In this document: positions 11,806 to 23,600 of the stretch, one piece after another
How positions within the stretch are numbered: the stretch's first letter is position 1
Layout of the letters: each line of letters begins with the position of its first letter
Source of the DNA: Angiostrongylus vasorum
Taxonomy: Eukaryota; Nematoda; Chromadorea; Rhabditida; Metastrongylidae
DNA: 64,000 bases
Reading direction: 5' to 3'
Assembly: GCA_018806985.1 (NCBI GenBank)
Contig: JADANN010000245.1
Coordinates: forward strand, 248,001-312,000
Position numbers and translations under genes: made by a program
The notes under the pieces: generated by a model
What the model saw: the letters and a program-made list of their open reading frames with translations, nothing else
Told to the model about the DNA's origin: nothing
The model's database searches: none

Positions 11806-12820
11806 TTGTTCGTCTTACTCATTCTTTTGCTGCTGTCAATAATATGTGGCCTTATATTGGTAGGATATGGACTGAACTTCCACCGCTCAAAGTACCTGCC
11901 TATTATTATAGCTATGGTTTGTCTTTTTCTGTAGTTACAGTTGTAGTTCATAAGAGTCTGTAAACATAGTTGCTTTAATCAGATATGTAATTCTATGGGT
12001 TCTAGGAACGACTGTATGCGATCCTCGGGATTCTGCTTTTCATGATTGCTGCTGTATTGGGTACATGGATGGCTGTGCTTACTGATGATGAAACTGTAAG
12101 TGATTCTTCCTATAGTGCATATTAATTCTAAGACTTCTGGTATATCGTTTCACTTAACCATAATTAAGGTTATCAAACGGTCAATGTTGAAACTGTTTTT
12201 GTTTGTTACGAATTTACAGCACTTTTTCATTTCCTAGAAGATTCCGCGAAGTACTCAACGCTCATTGTCAAGTTTTCTAAGCTTAAAAATAGAGCACTCT
12301 TACCCTCAGTACTTTATAATGATTTCTTCAGCCATAAAATGGTTCTTTTTACCTACACTTTTAGCGCTATGAATTACGGACACACTTTTCTGGGGATGAG
12401 AATTCCACAGCGCACTCATTCCAACAAGAGGATCTCATGTTCAAAAAATTGAATAGGTTGCTAAGCATGCTTAAAATTGTCTTATACACCAATACTTACA
12501 TCTCACCTTTGGATATACATGCAGTTTATGCTTTTAATATCCTAAGCTTAATACTATGACGATTATAAAGACACATGACGGATGAAAGTATATTGCATCT
12601 CAGGTGAACTATCAAGGAAGAGGGAAATTTCATATCCGAGGTCAATGGATAGCTGCAGCGGTAAGCAGGAACTCATGATGTTATTACATTAAAACCTTTT
12701 GAACTACAAAGAAATATGAACCTTTCCATCAAAACGATGTGTATTTTTCAGGTGCTCGAGTTCTTGATGATTTTTGTGTTTCTTGTCGAGTTGCTGCTAC
12801 AACGTCGGGAGGTGCGTTGA
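11806..12820 (+). CDS. Small multipass membrane protein, 3' part (5' end not located)
   Basis: Four plus-strand exons join in phase 0 with good splice signals: 11806-11859, 12006-12095, 12604-12660 and 12752-12820 (stop TGA at 12818). The 89 predicted residues hold three hydrophobic segments: one filling exon 1, LYAILGILLFMIAAVLGTW in exon 2, and AAVLEFLMIFVFLVELLL across exons 3-4. The first and second segments are nearly continuous; the second and third are joined by a polar loop (DDETVNYQGRGKFHIRGQ). The tail is LQRREVR. The pattern resembles the later helices of four-helix MARVEL-like or similar nematode membrane proteins, but no family was recognised. Exon 1 has no ATG, so at least one exon is missing upstream. 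The decayed LINE ending at about 11370 may have been inserted into or next to the gene. It could be functional or a remnant. Confidence 0.55.
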
Positions 12821-12829
12821 CTGGAAAAT

Positions 12830-15290
12830 TTACTTAACACGGTAACACTTGATAGTATAGAAATACCAATGGCATAACTTCCAAGAAAAGATATATGAAC
12901 CTTGTGCAGCCAGTGGATGGAAGCCGAAATATTTCTGAGATTTCAATACGCACTAATTATATTACGCTATCCCTTCTCCTTGTTCAAGTAAAGACAAATT
13001 CTGCTTAACCTTAATTTCTAAATTGTAATTAATAATGCATTTTATTTCGAACAAAAAAATGAGCTAGAGGTTGTTGATTGACTTCATTTTGCGGACCATG
13101 CTTTCCTTCTGGATTCTTATCATACTTCGAATATGCCTCCATGACTGCGATCCTCGAAGTGCTTTTTACAGCTTAACGTTCCGAATTTTTTCCTAGACTA
13201 TGTTTCCAAATCTCATTAATCAATTATATTCACTTTACAGTAGAGCACAGTTCTTTACATTACGCATGCAAAGCGGTGGTCCTACTATTGGTTGAAACAT
13301 TTTTATCAATAGCAAACATATGATTCCTGTTTCTGAAATCGTCAAGACACATCCACGTTGTGGACATATAAAAGAGTATTTCAAGCAGTCCTTAAGAACT
13401 CTCCTATTTCAAAGAGAATATGGCCGTAAGATTTAATTCTTCTTTGACATTCGCATTACATCGCAGCAACATAAACAATTTCGGTGTAAACTTGGGAAAA
13501 AAGCAAGCGAAGAGTATTTTTTTTTCTAAATTTTATTGCTAGTTTCTTAGAAAGTTGAAGTGTTCGAGAACTTTTGAACATTTCCGGATACACATCCATG
13601 TGGAGGCAATGATGGATTAGGAACTGAAAATTGGGTGATGAAGAAGCATAGTGAATTCGTGATGCCGCTCATTAGTTTTCAAGCGCATTATTGGCATGTC
13701 GCCAAACTGTTCACAGAGGATAAATCCTTACTGAAAATGAGCTATCTTGTATTTGCTTCAAGAAGTAGGTTACTGCAATCTGTCTTTGCTGGGCCCAATT
13801 GATTTTGCCTCTTGCAAGCAAGTAGACATGTTTGTACATAAGTATGTGGTAGCGTTTATGGGTGTATTAATTGTATCCAGCACATCAGTTTACCAAGACG
13901 TGAAAACAAGTGACTGGGAAGCGCATAGAATGGGTTTCGTAGTTGCTTTCAACAAAAGAAGCACTAGCTATGGCGGAGCCCTGCGAGATTCCAGTCGTCA
14001 CCCTGTTCTCAAATGGATAACAGATAAATTATGCCCTTCGCAAAGCAAGTGTAATTGCAGGTTACCAAACTGCTCTTGCAAGACAAGTGAAATCTAGAAG
14101 AAGCTTCGTTCACAATATATAGAAGTAGTTACTTCCGCTTAGATGTTCGACAAAAGCGAGTAAAGAAGGAGGAAAAGTCACTCTTTAGGACATTTTCCGA
14201 TGCCCACAAATATGAACACTTCATCAAACAAATAGGAAGCTATTCACTAATTATGGAAATATTGGCAAAAATTGTGCCGAATTTTGGGAAAAGTTTGCAA
14301 TCCATTTGGAATTTAAATCAAGCACTTACTATAGTAGTCTTGCATTTGGATTATTTACAGCGGTTGCGTGCTTGTCCAACATCGTGTTCCATACTCTTAC
14401 TGAACATCGACAACTATTTTAATTAATTGCACAGAATAATAGCGGCGGAAAGCCTCTATTGAGCTTGAGTAGTTGTTAAAAATCCATTGAGATATTCGAA
14501 GGGAGGAATCCTCACCAACAAATTAACCAACACCGCGATTTCGCGATGAAGCATTCTCCCTCTAAGTTTTCTAGAGCTGTGAACCATTTAACTTCTAGTA
14601 AAATCGACCAATGACATGCACTCACCACAAATCAGAAACAAACCATTTGTTCTATCAAAAAAATTTTTTTTTCATTGTACTGTGATTCGTTGGTCGTTAT
14701 TTCCCATTTCTACAACAGCTTCGAGATGATATCGTGAAACATTTTAACAGTCCCTAGTACAAAAACAACATTAATCGCACTTGATTTTAACCCTGCATAG
14801 TACTAAGTGTATTGTTTTGACTACAGTACCTCTACCCTCTATCGGCAGTAGTGTCCCTTTTTCGGCTGCCTTCGCATCTATCTTTCAGCGTCGCTTTTCG
14901 AGAATGTAATAATGTTGTACATAAATCGGTGTTTCTTTTAGAGAATTTTATTCGCCTTTCAATAGTTGAGGAAAGTAGGAGCAAAAATGTGCACTACTTT
15001 TTTTTTCATATTTTTGCAGAGTTTCATGAATTTGATTAATATCTGAAAATAATAATATTAACTCTTTCACGGCCGCGGCCATTTTCGCGTGCCTTGCTCA
15101 TCTGATGGCGTGTCACAAGAATGCGCATAAGATGCTCATTGAAATCAGGATGTACGGTCCCAAACCTACAGCAGCGTATATACTGGGAACATTGCGCATG
15201 ACCTTCAAAAGGTCAATCTGCTTACGAAATTGGTGGAAGGTGGAATATAGTCACCAACAACTTGTCTGCTGATAATTTTGAACTTATTAT
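12830..15290. other. Mostly featureless; one unplaced open frame
   Basis: AT-rich DNA. A plus-strand frame at 13747-14097 (116 codons, Cys-rich end SQSKCNCRLPNCSCKTSEI) has an ATG-like context but no family resemblance or splice signals that I trust. No repeats of the families in this window are seen here. Confidence 0.4.
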
Positions 15291-15295
15291 TTACT

Positions 15296-15600
15296 GCCTA
15301 CTCTTTTCAATGGCAGGGTATATTGCGAAATATAACTTCCATGATGCCGAGATATTTGCAAAACTCCGGACCGCAGGTGTCTGCGGTGGGGAACGAACGC
15401 GCTATTGTCCTTTCCGGGAGCTAACGCATTCACCACCACAGGCGAAGCGAAGGACCCACATGATGTGGTGGTGCACGCGTTAGCACCCGGAAGGGTAATA
15501 ACGCGTTCGTTCCCCAACGCCAGCACCTGCGGTCCGGAGTTTTCCAAATATCTCAGCAATCTTGTGGTTGTATTTCGCTTAATAACCTGCCATAAAAAAG
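15296..15600. mobile_element. Fold-back repeat C, copy 1 (complete, long inverted arms)
   Basis: The left arm starts ATGGCAGGGTATATTGCGAA and runs through AAACTCCGGACCGCAGGTG, GTGGGGAACGAACGCGCTAT and GGGAGCTAACGCATTCACCA. The right arm is the inverse: GGTGGTGCACGCGTTAGCAC, ATAACGCGTTCGTTCCCCAA, CCTGCGGTCCGGAGTTTTCC, ending AATAACCTGCCAT. Arms are about 130 bases with a spacer of about 35 bases, so the transcript would fold into a long hairpin. Confidence 0.85.
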
Positions 15601-15651
15601 TATAGAAGGCAGAAAATGAAAGGTAAAATATTGTGAATTCAACTACAGCCT

Positions 15652-15930
15652 CAGCTTAACTGGGTTCAATGCCGATGTGGGCTCCCCAGATCAATTCCGT
15701 TGACGGGTGATTGCTGACGGCACAGATCGATAGAACTAGCAGAGAGGCAGGCGAAACGAGGGACCCGCATGGTGTGGTGGTGAACGCGTTACTCCCCGGA
15801 AAGGACAATAGCTCGTTCGTTCCCCACCGCAAGCACCTGCGGTCCGGAGACTTTGCAAATATCTCAGCAATCTTGTGGATGTATGTTACACTATGTTTTC
15901 CATTTGTCAACCGCTTTTTTTTTCAATCTC
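15652..15930 (+). mobile_element. Fold-back repeat C, copy 2 (one arm plus a different left part)
   Basis: The right half (GTGGTGGTGAACGCGTTACT, GTTCGTTCCCCACCGCAAG, CCTGCGGTCCGGAGACTTTG) matches the right arm of copy 1. The left half (CAGCTTAACTGGGTTCAATG, GATCAATTCCGTTGACGGG) instead matches, inverted, the copy near 61.1 kb. It therefore shows a longer version of the family. Confidence 0.75.
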
Positions 15931-16236
15931 AGTGGTTTAGAGCCTGATGGTTGTTGGCAGTATATCTCGGTGTCGAATTGCAAAGAAGATCAGAAAGCAT
16001 TCATAGGTTGACAAAGCCACTCGAGCTGAGAACTACTGTCAGAAACTGTCAATGCCCTAGATGAAGTAGCGCCAAATTATGGCAAACATTCACTCGATCC
16101 GCGAAAACGAGCCACCCTGTGGTGATGAAATGGTGTCAACATAAAAATTACTTATAAATTAAAATTATAAATATAATAATATCTGTGTCCCGTTTTTCGC
16201 CGCTGTTTACACTATATACCTGGCATATATACGTTA

Positions 16237-16900
<664 letters not shown>

Positions 16901-16904
16901 AACT

Positions 16905-17285
16905 TTAATGATGTTGAGATACGTCGTTTTCTTGTTCAGCAATCGCAAGGTTGTTAAACAGCACACACCCACTTCCATAGAAAAACACAAAACAATACAA
17001 CAGTAGCCGACGTTTCGGCAGCATCGCCCTCCTCAGAGCCCGGAAGGGCACACTGACACACAATTTACTAGGCCAAACGCTTCAATAACACTTACAAAAA
17101 GACGAAAAACTCCATGGTAATTACATGGTCAACAGCTTCTCGAAAAAAACTCACCGTTTTTTTACGTGCCTTCCAATGAGGAAGATTAGAACAGCTGATT
17201 ATAGTCGCATAAGGTTGATGACTGCACCATCCCACATCAGAAATTGATGCGAACATACGGGGTCGGTCGCGTATGACCTCTGGAC
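16905..17285 (-). mobile_element. Terminal repeat (pLTR-like) of a Penelope-like element with hammerhead-like core
   Basis: This follows the GIY-YIG region on the minus strand and is matched by a second copy on the opposite strand at 21395-21712. Shared blocks in order: TGCAGTCATCAACC, CTTCCTCATTGGAAGGCACG, GAAGCTGTTGACCATGTAAT, GTTATTGAAGCGTTTGGC, then CTCTGAGGAGGGCGATGCTG followed by CCGAAACGTCGGC, and GCTGAACAAGAA. CUGAGGA plus a short stem and GAAAC-GUC has the order of a hammerhead core. Hammerhead motifs are known in terminal repeats of Penelope-like elements. Activity is not shown. Confidence 0.7.
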
Positions 17286-17286
17286 A

Positions 17287-18715
17287 TCAATCCCTGTTAT
17301 TCATTGTAGGGTTTTTGGCATTTATCCAAAAAGCCTCAAGAAGTTTTCGCACTGGTGTTTTAGTCTCCTGTGCAATGATATTGACTTTGACTTCAAAATC
17401 GTCTTCGCTATGCTTTTGCATCCTGTTCGTGCCTAGTGGGGTACTTTGTCTTAGTTTTCGTTTGCCATCCAGGTGTTCTTTTATACGGATACACAAAGGC
17501 CTGCCCGTCTCGCCAATATATTCATCTCTGCAGTTATTACAAGAGATCAGGTATATCGCACCTGAACTCATGCAATCACCGTCCCTGCGTAAGGGCAAAT
17601 TACGCAATTTGTTGTTTCACATAGACGGTCATACAGGCGGTTACGAACTAACTGACGATGTAGAGTGGCCGGTGGTATTTCAACTTTCGCCATCGATTCC
17701 TCTATACCTGCCCTTCTTAAGCATCGTTTAATAGCTACGCTTACTTCATCGCTAATAAAGGGTAACATAAACGGGACTTTCTTTTGGCCAGGTGTTTCGC
17801 TTGGGCGCGTCGCTCTCCTTCTAAACTTATCTCGTGGGGTTACTATTTCGTGGTCATTGGAGATGGCAACTTGCCCAGCTAGGTCGCGCGATTCTTCCTT
17901 TAGTTCCCTAGTTGTGCACATAGAGGTTCTGAACCTGTTTCTAGAAACATGTTTCTCACAAGCGCCTTCTTTGTGTGGGAAGGGTGGGAAGAAATGAACG
18001 AGGATGTTCTTGTTACTTCGCTTTCGGTACCATTTTGTCATGTAACCGCTACTTATAGCGGATAGGTTTATTTGAACGTTTAAAAACGGAAGCCAGTTTT
18101 TTCTCGGTTTCTCGGGGGTGAACTTAATGTACTCAGACTGTTCGTTCAACAATTCAAAGCATTTGTCCATCTCCTTCGTAGAGAAGATGACAAAACAATC
18201 ATCTGCATATCTGCATTAGATTAGTGGCCGGAGATCGAGTACAGGGGCTTCTATCTTAGACATAAGTACAATGGGAAGGCTTGGTACCAGTCGCTGTCCA
18301 TTGCCAACCCCCTTATATGCGCGAAATATTTCCAAGACCATCTGAAAATCGATCAGTTTAGGCACTCCTTTAAGAGGCCATTGGCTGTTGGATGGACAAG
18401 CCATGCATGTTTATTCTTCCTTCATGTTCAACAAGAAGTTCGAAGGTGGCTTGCATTGCAGAGTCATTCGATACGTTGGTGTACAGCGCGGTAACGTCGA
18501 AGCACTCCATCAAAGGCTGCAGGTTTAAAATCATCGGTTATTTCGCACTTTAAAATCCATAAACCAACATGTCCCGTCCTATACCTACTTATTAAAACAC
18601 ATAAGTTGGTATCACCTGATGATCTTGCGTCAACCAATCCGTCATCATTTAAGGTTAGACCCATCATCAGCTGTGTAGACGGGCCAACGGATAGAATAAC
18701 CTAGTTTTTAAGCCT
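17287..18715 (-). mobile_element. Penelope-like retroelement, 5'-truncated: reverse transcriptase and GIY-YIG endonuclease
   Basis: Read on the minus strand. 18540-18440 gives an RT stretch like DVTALYTNV, 18400-18216 gives GQRLVPSLPIVLMSKIEAPV, and 18210-18187 the catalytic YADDCFVIFS box, after a frame change. 18170-17568 continues with KNWLPFLNVQI, YMTKWYRKRSNKN and a basic linker with Cys-rich CETTNCVICPY. 17568-17287 gives AIYLISCNNCRDEYIGETGR then PLCIRIKEHL, the GIY-YIG nuclease core with its Arg and later Glu. The RT-to-GIY-YIG order is diagnostic for Penelope-like elements. Disruptions near 18215 and the missing RT N-terminus imply an inactive copy. Confidence 0.88.
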
Positions 18716-18924
18716 AATGCTTACCCAGTTGCTTAACCACATTTCAGCTCACCTCACAAACACACAAATGTTCCTAGAACGTCTACGTAACGCGTCTCCT
18801 AATAATGCGTACGTGATGGCAGACTTCTGGAATGTTTTCTTAGCGAAGTTTATAATACAATTCTGAGTTGACACGAAATGACTGCACTTCCCATTTGTTG
18901 TCCTCCGGATCATGATGATATCCG

Positions 18925-19085
18925 GCGCAATTAGCGCACACATTGAAACATTCAGGAGCCCACAATACAGAAATGGTCGTTGATTCGACGGTCGACAAAT
19001 TGCTACCAGACTTGCCTGGGAGAATTGCGCAACTGACTCGACACACCAGTAGACTACCGGAAGTCATAATATAGGTCAGATGTGC
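18925..19085 (+). mobile_element. tRNA-derived SINE-like repeat, copy 4 (diverged, partial)
   Basis: Blocks GTTGATTCGACGGTCGAC, AAATTGCTACCAGACTTGCC, TGGGAGAATTGCGCAACTG and GACTCGACACACCAGTAG align with the body of the family in plus orientation; the head (GGCGCAATTAGCGCA) is decayed and the 3' part is missing. Confidence 0.6.
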
Positions 19086-19224
19086 ATCATCATCCTCCTA
19101 TTATGCAACGAATGAAGTCGAAAGCATGTTTCACAACAATTTTTGAACTGTGATGAGAAGTGGTTATTCAGAAAAAATATTTGGTTCCATTAATTATTTA
19201 GACTCGAGTTATCATATGAGTCCT

Positions 19225-19595
19225 CCCACCGGTTTACCGGTTCATCGTTGCTGAGAGGTGTTCCTGGGTGTCTGGCTGCGATGTACAGCGGAGGGATTCA
19301 TCCCCCGGCAGGGTCTTCCAAGCTGAGAAGGAGACCGGCATTTCCATCACGAAGCCTAGCTAAGAGTAAACCAATACCAGGACCCACCACCGTCCTAGTA
19401 TCAAAGTCGCATGGTGGCAAATCTCCTTCTGATTCACAAGGGCTACGCTGTGGTGATGAAGACTTTGGGCCGACTTTGGTCAGGCTGACCTCGAGATTCC
19501 AGGGAACCACAATGGCTTAACCAGAATATCTCCGGAGATTATTTTGGAGCCTGCACGACCAGTGTGGACGGGCCGTTCAAGTATCAAGTATTATA
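19225..19595 (+). repeat. Dispersed repeat B, copy 3 (full length)
   Basis: Runs from CCGGTTTACCGGTTCATCGT through GGGTGTCTGGCTGCGATGTA, GGCAGGGTCTTCCAAGCTGA, ACCACCGTCCTAGTATCAAA, GGGCTACGCTGTGGTGATGA and CCACAATGGCTTAACCAG to CGGGCCGTTCAAGTATCAAG. It shares about 370 bases with the copy at 44.5 kb, including the exact end block, so these are element boundaries. No protein frame is conserved. Confidence 0.8.
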
Positions 19596-19644
19596 TTAGT
19601 GCCCCGTAATAAAGGAGTGATACGTCCCCATATTCCAAAAATAT

Positions 19645-19914
19645 GTGCTCTATAATTTAGTACTGTCACTCAAAGCTGATGGATCGCGGTTTTCCTTAGG
19701 CAAATTTTCAGACCCAAGTATTCTGCGTGCAAAAGAAAAAGTTAAAAAATTGCCCACTGGCGTTCTGTGGCAGCTAATAGCTATTCGTACTCATCAAATT
19801 CCTAAAAAACATCTCAATAAATGTAAAGCTCACTTAGAAAAAGAACTTTTATCACTACATTTGGTGGCAGACCAACACAAGCTGAATCTATCTGGCTGGA
19901 TGAATGAAGGGTGA
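19645..19914 (+). CDS. Unrecognised open reading frame, 89 codons
   Basis: The open frame includes ILRAKEKVKKLPTGVLWQLI then AIRTHQIPKKHLNKCKAHLE and a stop after LNLSGWMNEG. The composition (Lys, Leu, His) looks protein-like, but no family was recognised, the start codon is uncertain, and it lies just after a repeat B copy and downstream of apl-1. It could be an orphan exon, a fragment of a mobile element or chance. Confidence 0.25.
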   Translation: MLYNLVLSLKADGSRFSLGKFSDPSILRAKEKVKKLPTGVLWQLIAIRTHQIPKKHLNKCKAHLEKELLSLHLVADQHKLNLSGWMNEG

Positions 19915-20647
19915 GATAAGCGTTTCCGACATATATGGTGAGGATAAACGAAAATGAATGTGATGAGGAGTAATACATACATATAAAATAGACGTGAATG
20001 ACAGATCAAACACATTAAACACAAATAATATAAGACATAAAGATATCAGAGATATCACTTGGTAATGCGACACGGTAGATAAGATCGCAAACCGCAATAG
20101 TGCAATTATCCTTCAACGTTCACGAACAACATTTGTTTTCCTCAAACAGCACTACAACACAATGACACACAATACTACTACTATTTTGATCTGTAATGTA
20201 CAAGTACGACAGTGTGATACTTCTGCTTTTTAAGTCTGTACGAGTGAGCTGTAATGTGAAGTGCATAGATGGTAGTTTCAATGTGCGGATCCTAATGATC
20301 GTACGTCATACAATTGTCGTTAACCAGTATGATTCCTGGTAGAACCAGACATAAGTCCAGCTGGTAGTTAAGAAAAAGCAGTGAGAAAAACAAAAGTAGA
20401 GAAAGAGTGATGATGGTTGAGACGACAATGCCAATCACACGATCAGGAAAACAAAACAACGCGAAAAAAAAGCACATAACGAGCAAGTTCGTCATCTAAC
20501 GAAGAAGACGAACTTCACAACATGTTCAGAGGTTGTGCGTAAGACATGAAACATACCGACTCGGGGAATGCTCGTTAAGGTAAGAGAATTTGAATAGAGA
20601 TGGTTATGTAAATCATACAAGCGGAAAAATATCAGACTACCACATCT
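19915..20647. other. Downstream flank of apl-1; nothing firm
   Basis: This holds the presumed 3' untranslated region of apl-1 (read leftward from 20647). I see no clear AATAAA close to the stop on the minus strand, so the poly(A) site is not placed. Confidence 0.35.
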
Positions 20648-23600
20648 TCACGCTTTGCTGTCAAAGAATGAGTATGTTGGGTTTTCGTAGCCATTAACCT
20701 GCATTCCGGCCACGTGGCGCTCTTCTGGAGTGTAAACATCGACCTAGAAAGTGAATGTTTTTCCTCCATATTCTTGCATGGAAAGGACCTCGGAAATTTT
20801 CCCTTCACTCTAGATTTTCATTCTAACAAGAAATCTTCATAATCTTTCAAAATCTTCAACACATCTTTGATTTAAGGAATGAGCAATTTTGAAAGTTTTT
20901 TTAATGTTACAACTAATGACTTTTTTTCCTTATAATTGCATGGATTTTGATAGTCGAGATTAGTTGAACATTTGGCTGTGTTCTCACAAATATACAGTGA
21001 TGAAAAATTCACTGTCTTCCTAATCTTAACACATTTGCGAACGATTCGTTCAGGGGGGCAGGGATTCCTGCCAACAGTCAACCAGCAGACTGACGATGAT
21101 GTAACAAGATGAACACCCTTGATCCCGTATTATTAGGTGGCTCGGAAGCTAAGGCCCGATTTGTAGAGTTACTTTCCCTGTATATGTATTGGTAATTCGA
21201 AGACTGTAATATTATTTAGGATTGCAATGCTAATCCTATGCATCTCCGCACCATATGAATAAATTATAACACGAACTGTGTTTTTGACAAGTTTCAAAGG
21301 TTAGAACTTCGAATTTTAAACAAAAAATTTCGACAAGTCTGTTTTCTGTGAATTCAAACTCGGAAATAAGCAGCGCAAACGGCTCGAAGCATTAATGGGC
21401 TGTAGAACTAAGGAAGTGTCGACGAATGAACAATGCTGTGTTGCCTGCTGCAATCATCAACCGTGAGGATTCTAAGCGGCTGTTCTTCCTCAGTGGAAGG
21501 CACACAAGAAAAACAGTAGATTTTTCGAAAAGCTGTTGACTATGTGATTACTATTCATATTCTCATTCTTCTATTTGTGTTGTTGAAGCACTTGGCATAA
21601 TAAATTCCATATCAGCACACCTTTTCAAGCTCTGAAAAAGGCGATACTGCCGAAACGTCAGCTTTAATAAAGAATAACGTAACACATCGTGTTTGCTGAG
21701 CAAGAATATAGAGAATTATTTGATCAATGCTTAAGTTAATAGAAAGTTGGTCGAGGAAATGCTACGTTGCTCTCAATAAATTCTCCCTGGCAAATACGAC
21801 CTTGAAGAACGGGAGGGTCACGGAAGCCCTTATGTTAATGACGACGATGAATTCAAGGCATTGGTGAAAGCAAATACATGAAAAACTCCCCAACAATTTG
21901 CAGAAAAAATTCGATGTAAGCTTTAGAAATATCTAAAGAAAACTGGAACGTCGATGAAGTTCGACAACTAGGGGACTTCATGAATTGAATGGCAACCAAA
22001 TAAACCGCAAAGGCATCGTCGCAAATTCTTATCCGCAACCGGAAAGACCAGTTTCAAGACCATACTGCGAAGCAGGACAAAAAATAGATCCGTTACTACA
22101 ATTAGCTACGATCGGTTCCGCGACTGGACCATGGTGAAGGCCCGCAGCACTTCCCAAAGCAGAAATTGGATCGAAACGAGGTCATGCTAACCGTATGTTG
22201 GTCTACGACTGATGTGATTCATCACAGCTATCTGAATCCGGGTGAAATCATTACGGTGAAGAAGTAAGCCCAGCAATTCAACAAATGCACCAGAAACTTC
22301 AACGGTTGTGCCACGCATTAGTCAACGGAAAAAGAGCAACTCTTCTCATAATAACACGTGGCCACACGTCGCACAGTCGACGTTGGAAAAGATAAATGTG
22401 CTATGATCGAAATTCTGCTTCATTCACCATAGTCGTGAGAGCTTTTGTCTACCAAATGCCACTCATTTATGAAAAAAATGAGTGGCACCTCGACAACTTC
22501 CTGTGTGAGAAATGCTTCAGAAACCAAGGAGAAGCCGAAACTGCCTTCAACGACTTCACTTCGTAGCCTCCAGAAGTCCACAATTTCATGAAAATGGTAT
22601 AAGCAAAAGCTACTTCTCAGTGTCAAAAATGTATAGTTTCTAATTGGTTCCACTTCGATAAGCAAAATATATTCTGAGGTGAGATATGGCACTTTGGAAA
22701 CGCAGGTTGAAATCGGACATAAGTTTCCGAAGAACCAAATAAAATGTTTCACCGTTCTCATTGTAGCGAGGAGGATTTCCGTGGAATCTCGCAATGTACA
22801 GCTAGGTTCATCTCCTGCTTTGTTCACCCAAGTGAATGAGTTCGACTAATTTACTAATCGGAACCCTAGTTCAAAGCAAACCTATGGAAAAAAATAGACG
22901 TCGTCTGGGGAAATCTTCGTAAAACACCAAGCTTTTCCCGATCGTTAAAAATAGGCGAATATATACGCAGTAAGGACTCATGAACAAACTTGTACTACTA
23001 TCTCAAGACCGCAGAAAAACTGCCAAATTGGCGAAATAGCAATAAAGAAGACGACCGTGCTCGGAACCCCCTGACAACTCAAAAATGGATATTGTCCACC
23101 TTTCTATGTTGTATCAGTAGATGTGTCTATGATTAAATACACTAGAGAGCGAATGTGATTCCAGTAGCACTTGAAAACGAACTGAGAGCGGCTATTTTCC
23201 ATCAGTTACCCGTATTACATTATTCATATGGACGTTATCTTCATCGTACATTTCATATAAACTTTAAAGCTAATAGCAAAAAATGTCGAAATATGTTACC
23301 ATGTGAAAAACTTAACTTGAATAAAAAAAATTTTCCGTAAGGATGCCTTCCAAAACAAGCACCAATCAAGCGACCAGGACTTTTTTCTTTGTTTTAAAGT
23401 CCACTTGCTAGTTTTCATATAAACAATCTTGAAGAAGTTATAGCAAACTTCTGCACACACCTCAATAAATCCTTGATGCGCTCGTCGACGCCGTATGATG
23501 GTCGCAACCAAAACGACCAGTGAGACGGTAGCAACTGATCCTACCATAAACATCGCCTGTGACGAAGAGAGCAAACCGCCTTCGTGATAGGTAGATTTCT

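Noticed and set aside
17273..17997. Plus-strand open frames of 152 and 110 codons
   Set aside because: These are shadows of the minus-strand Penelope-like RT and GIY-YIG regions.
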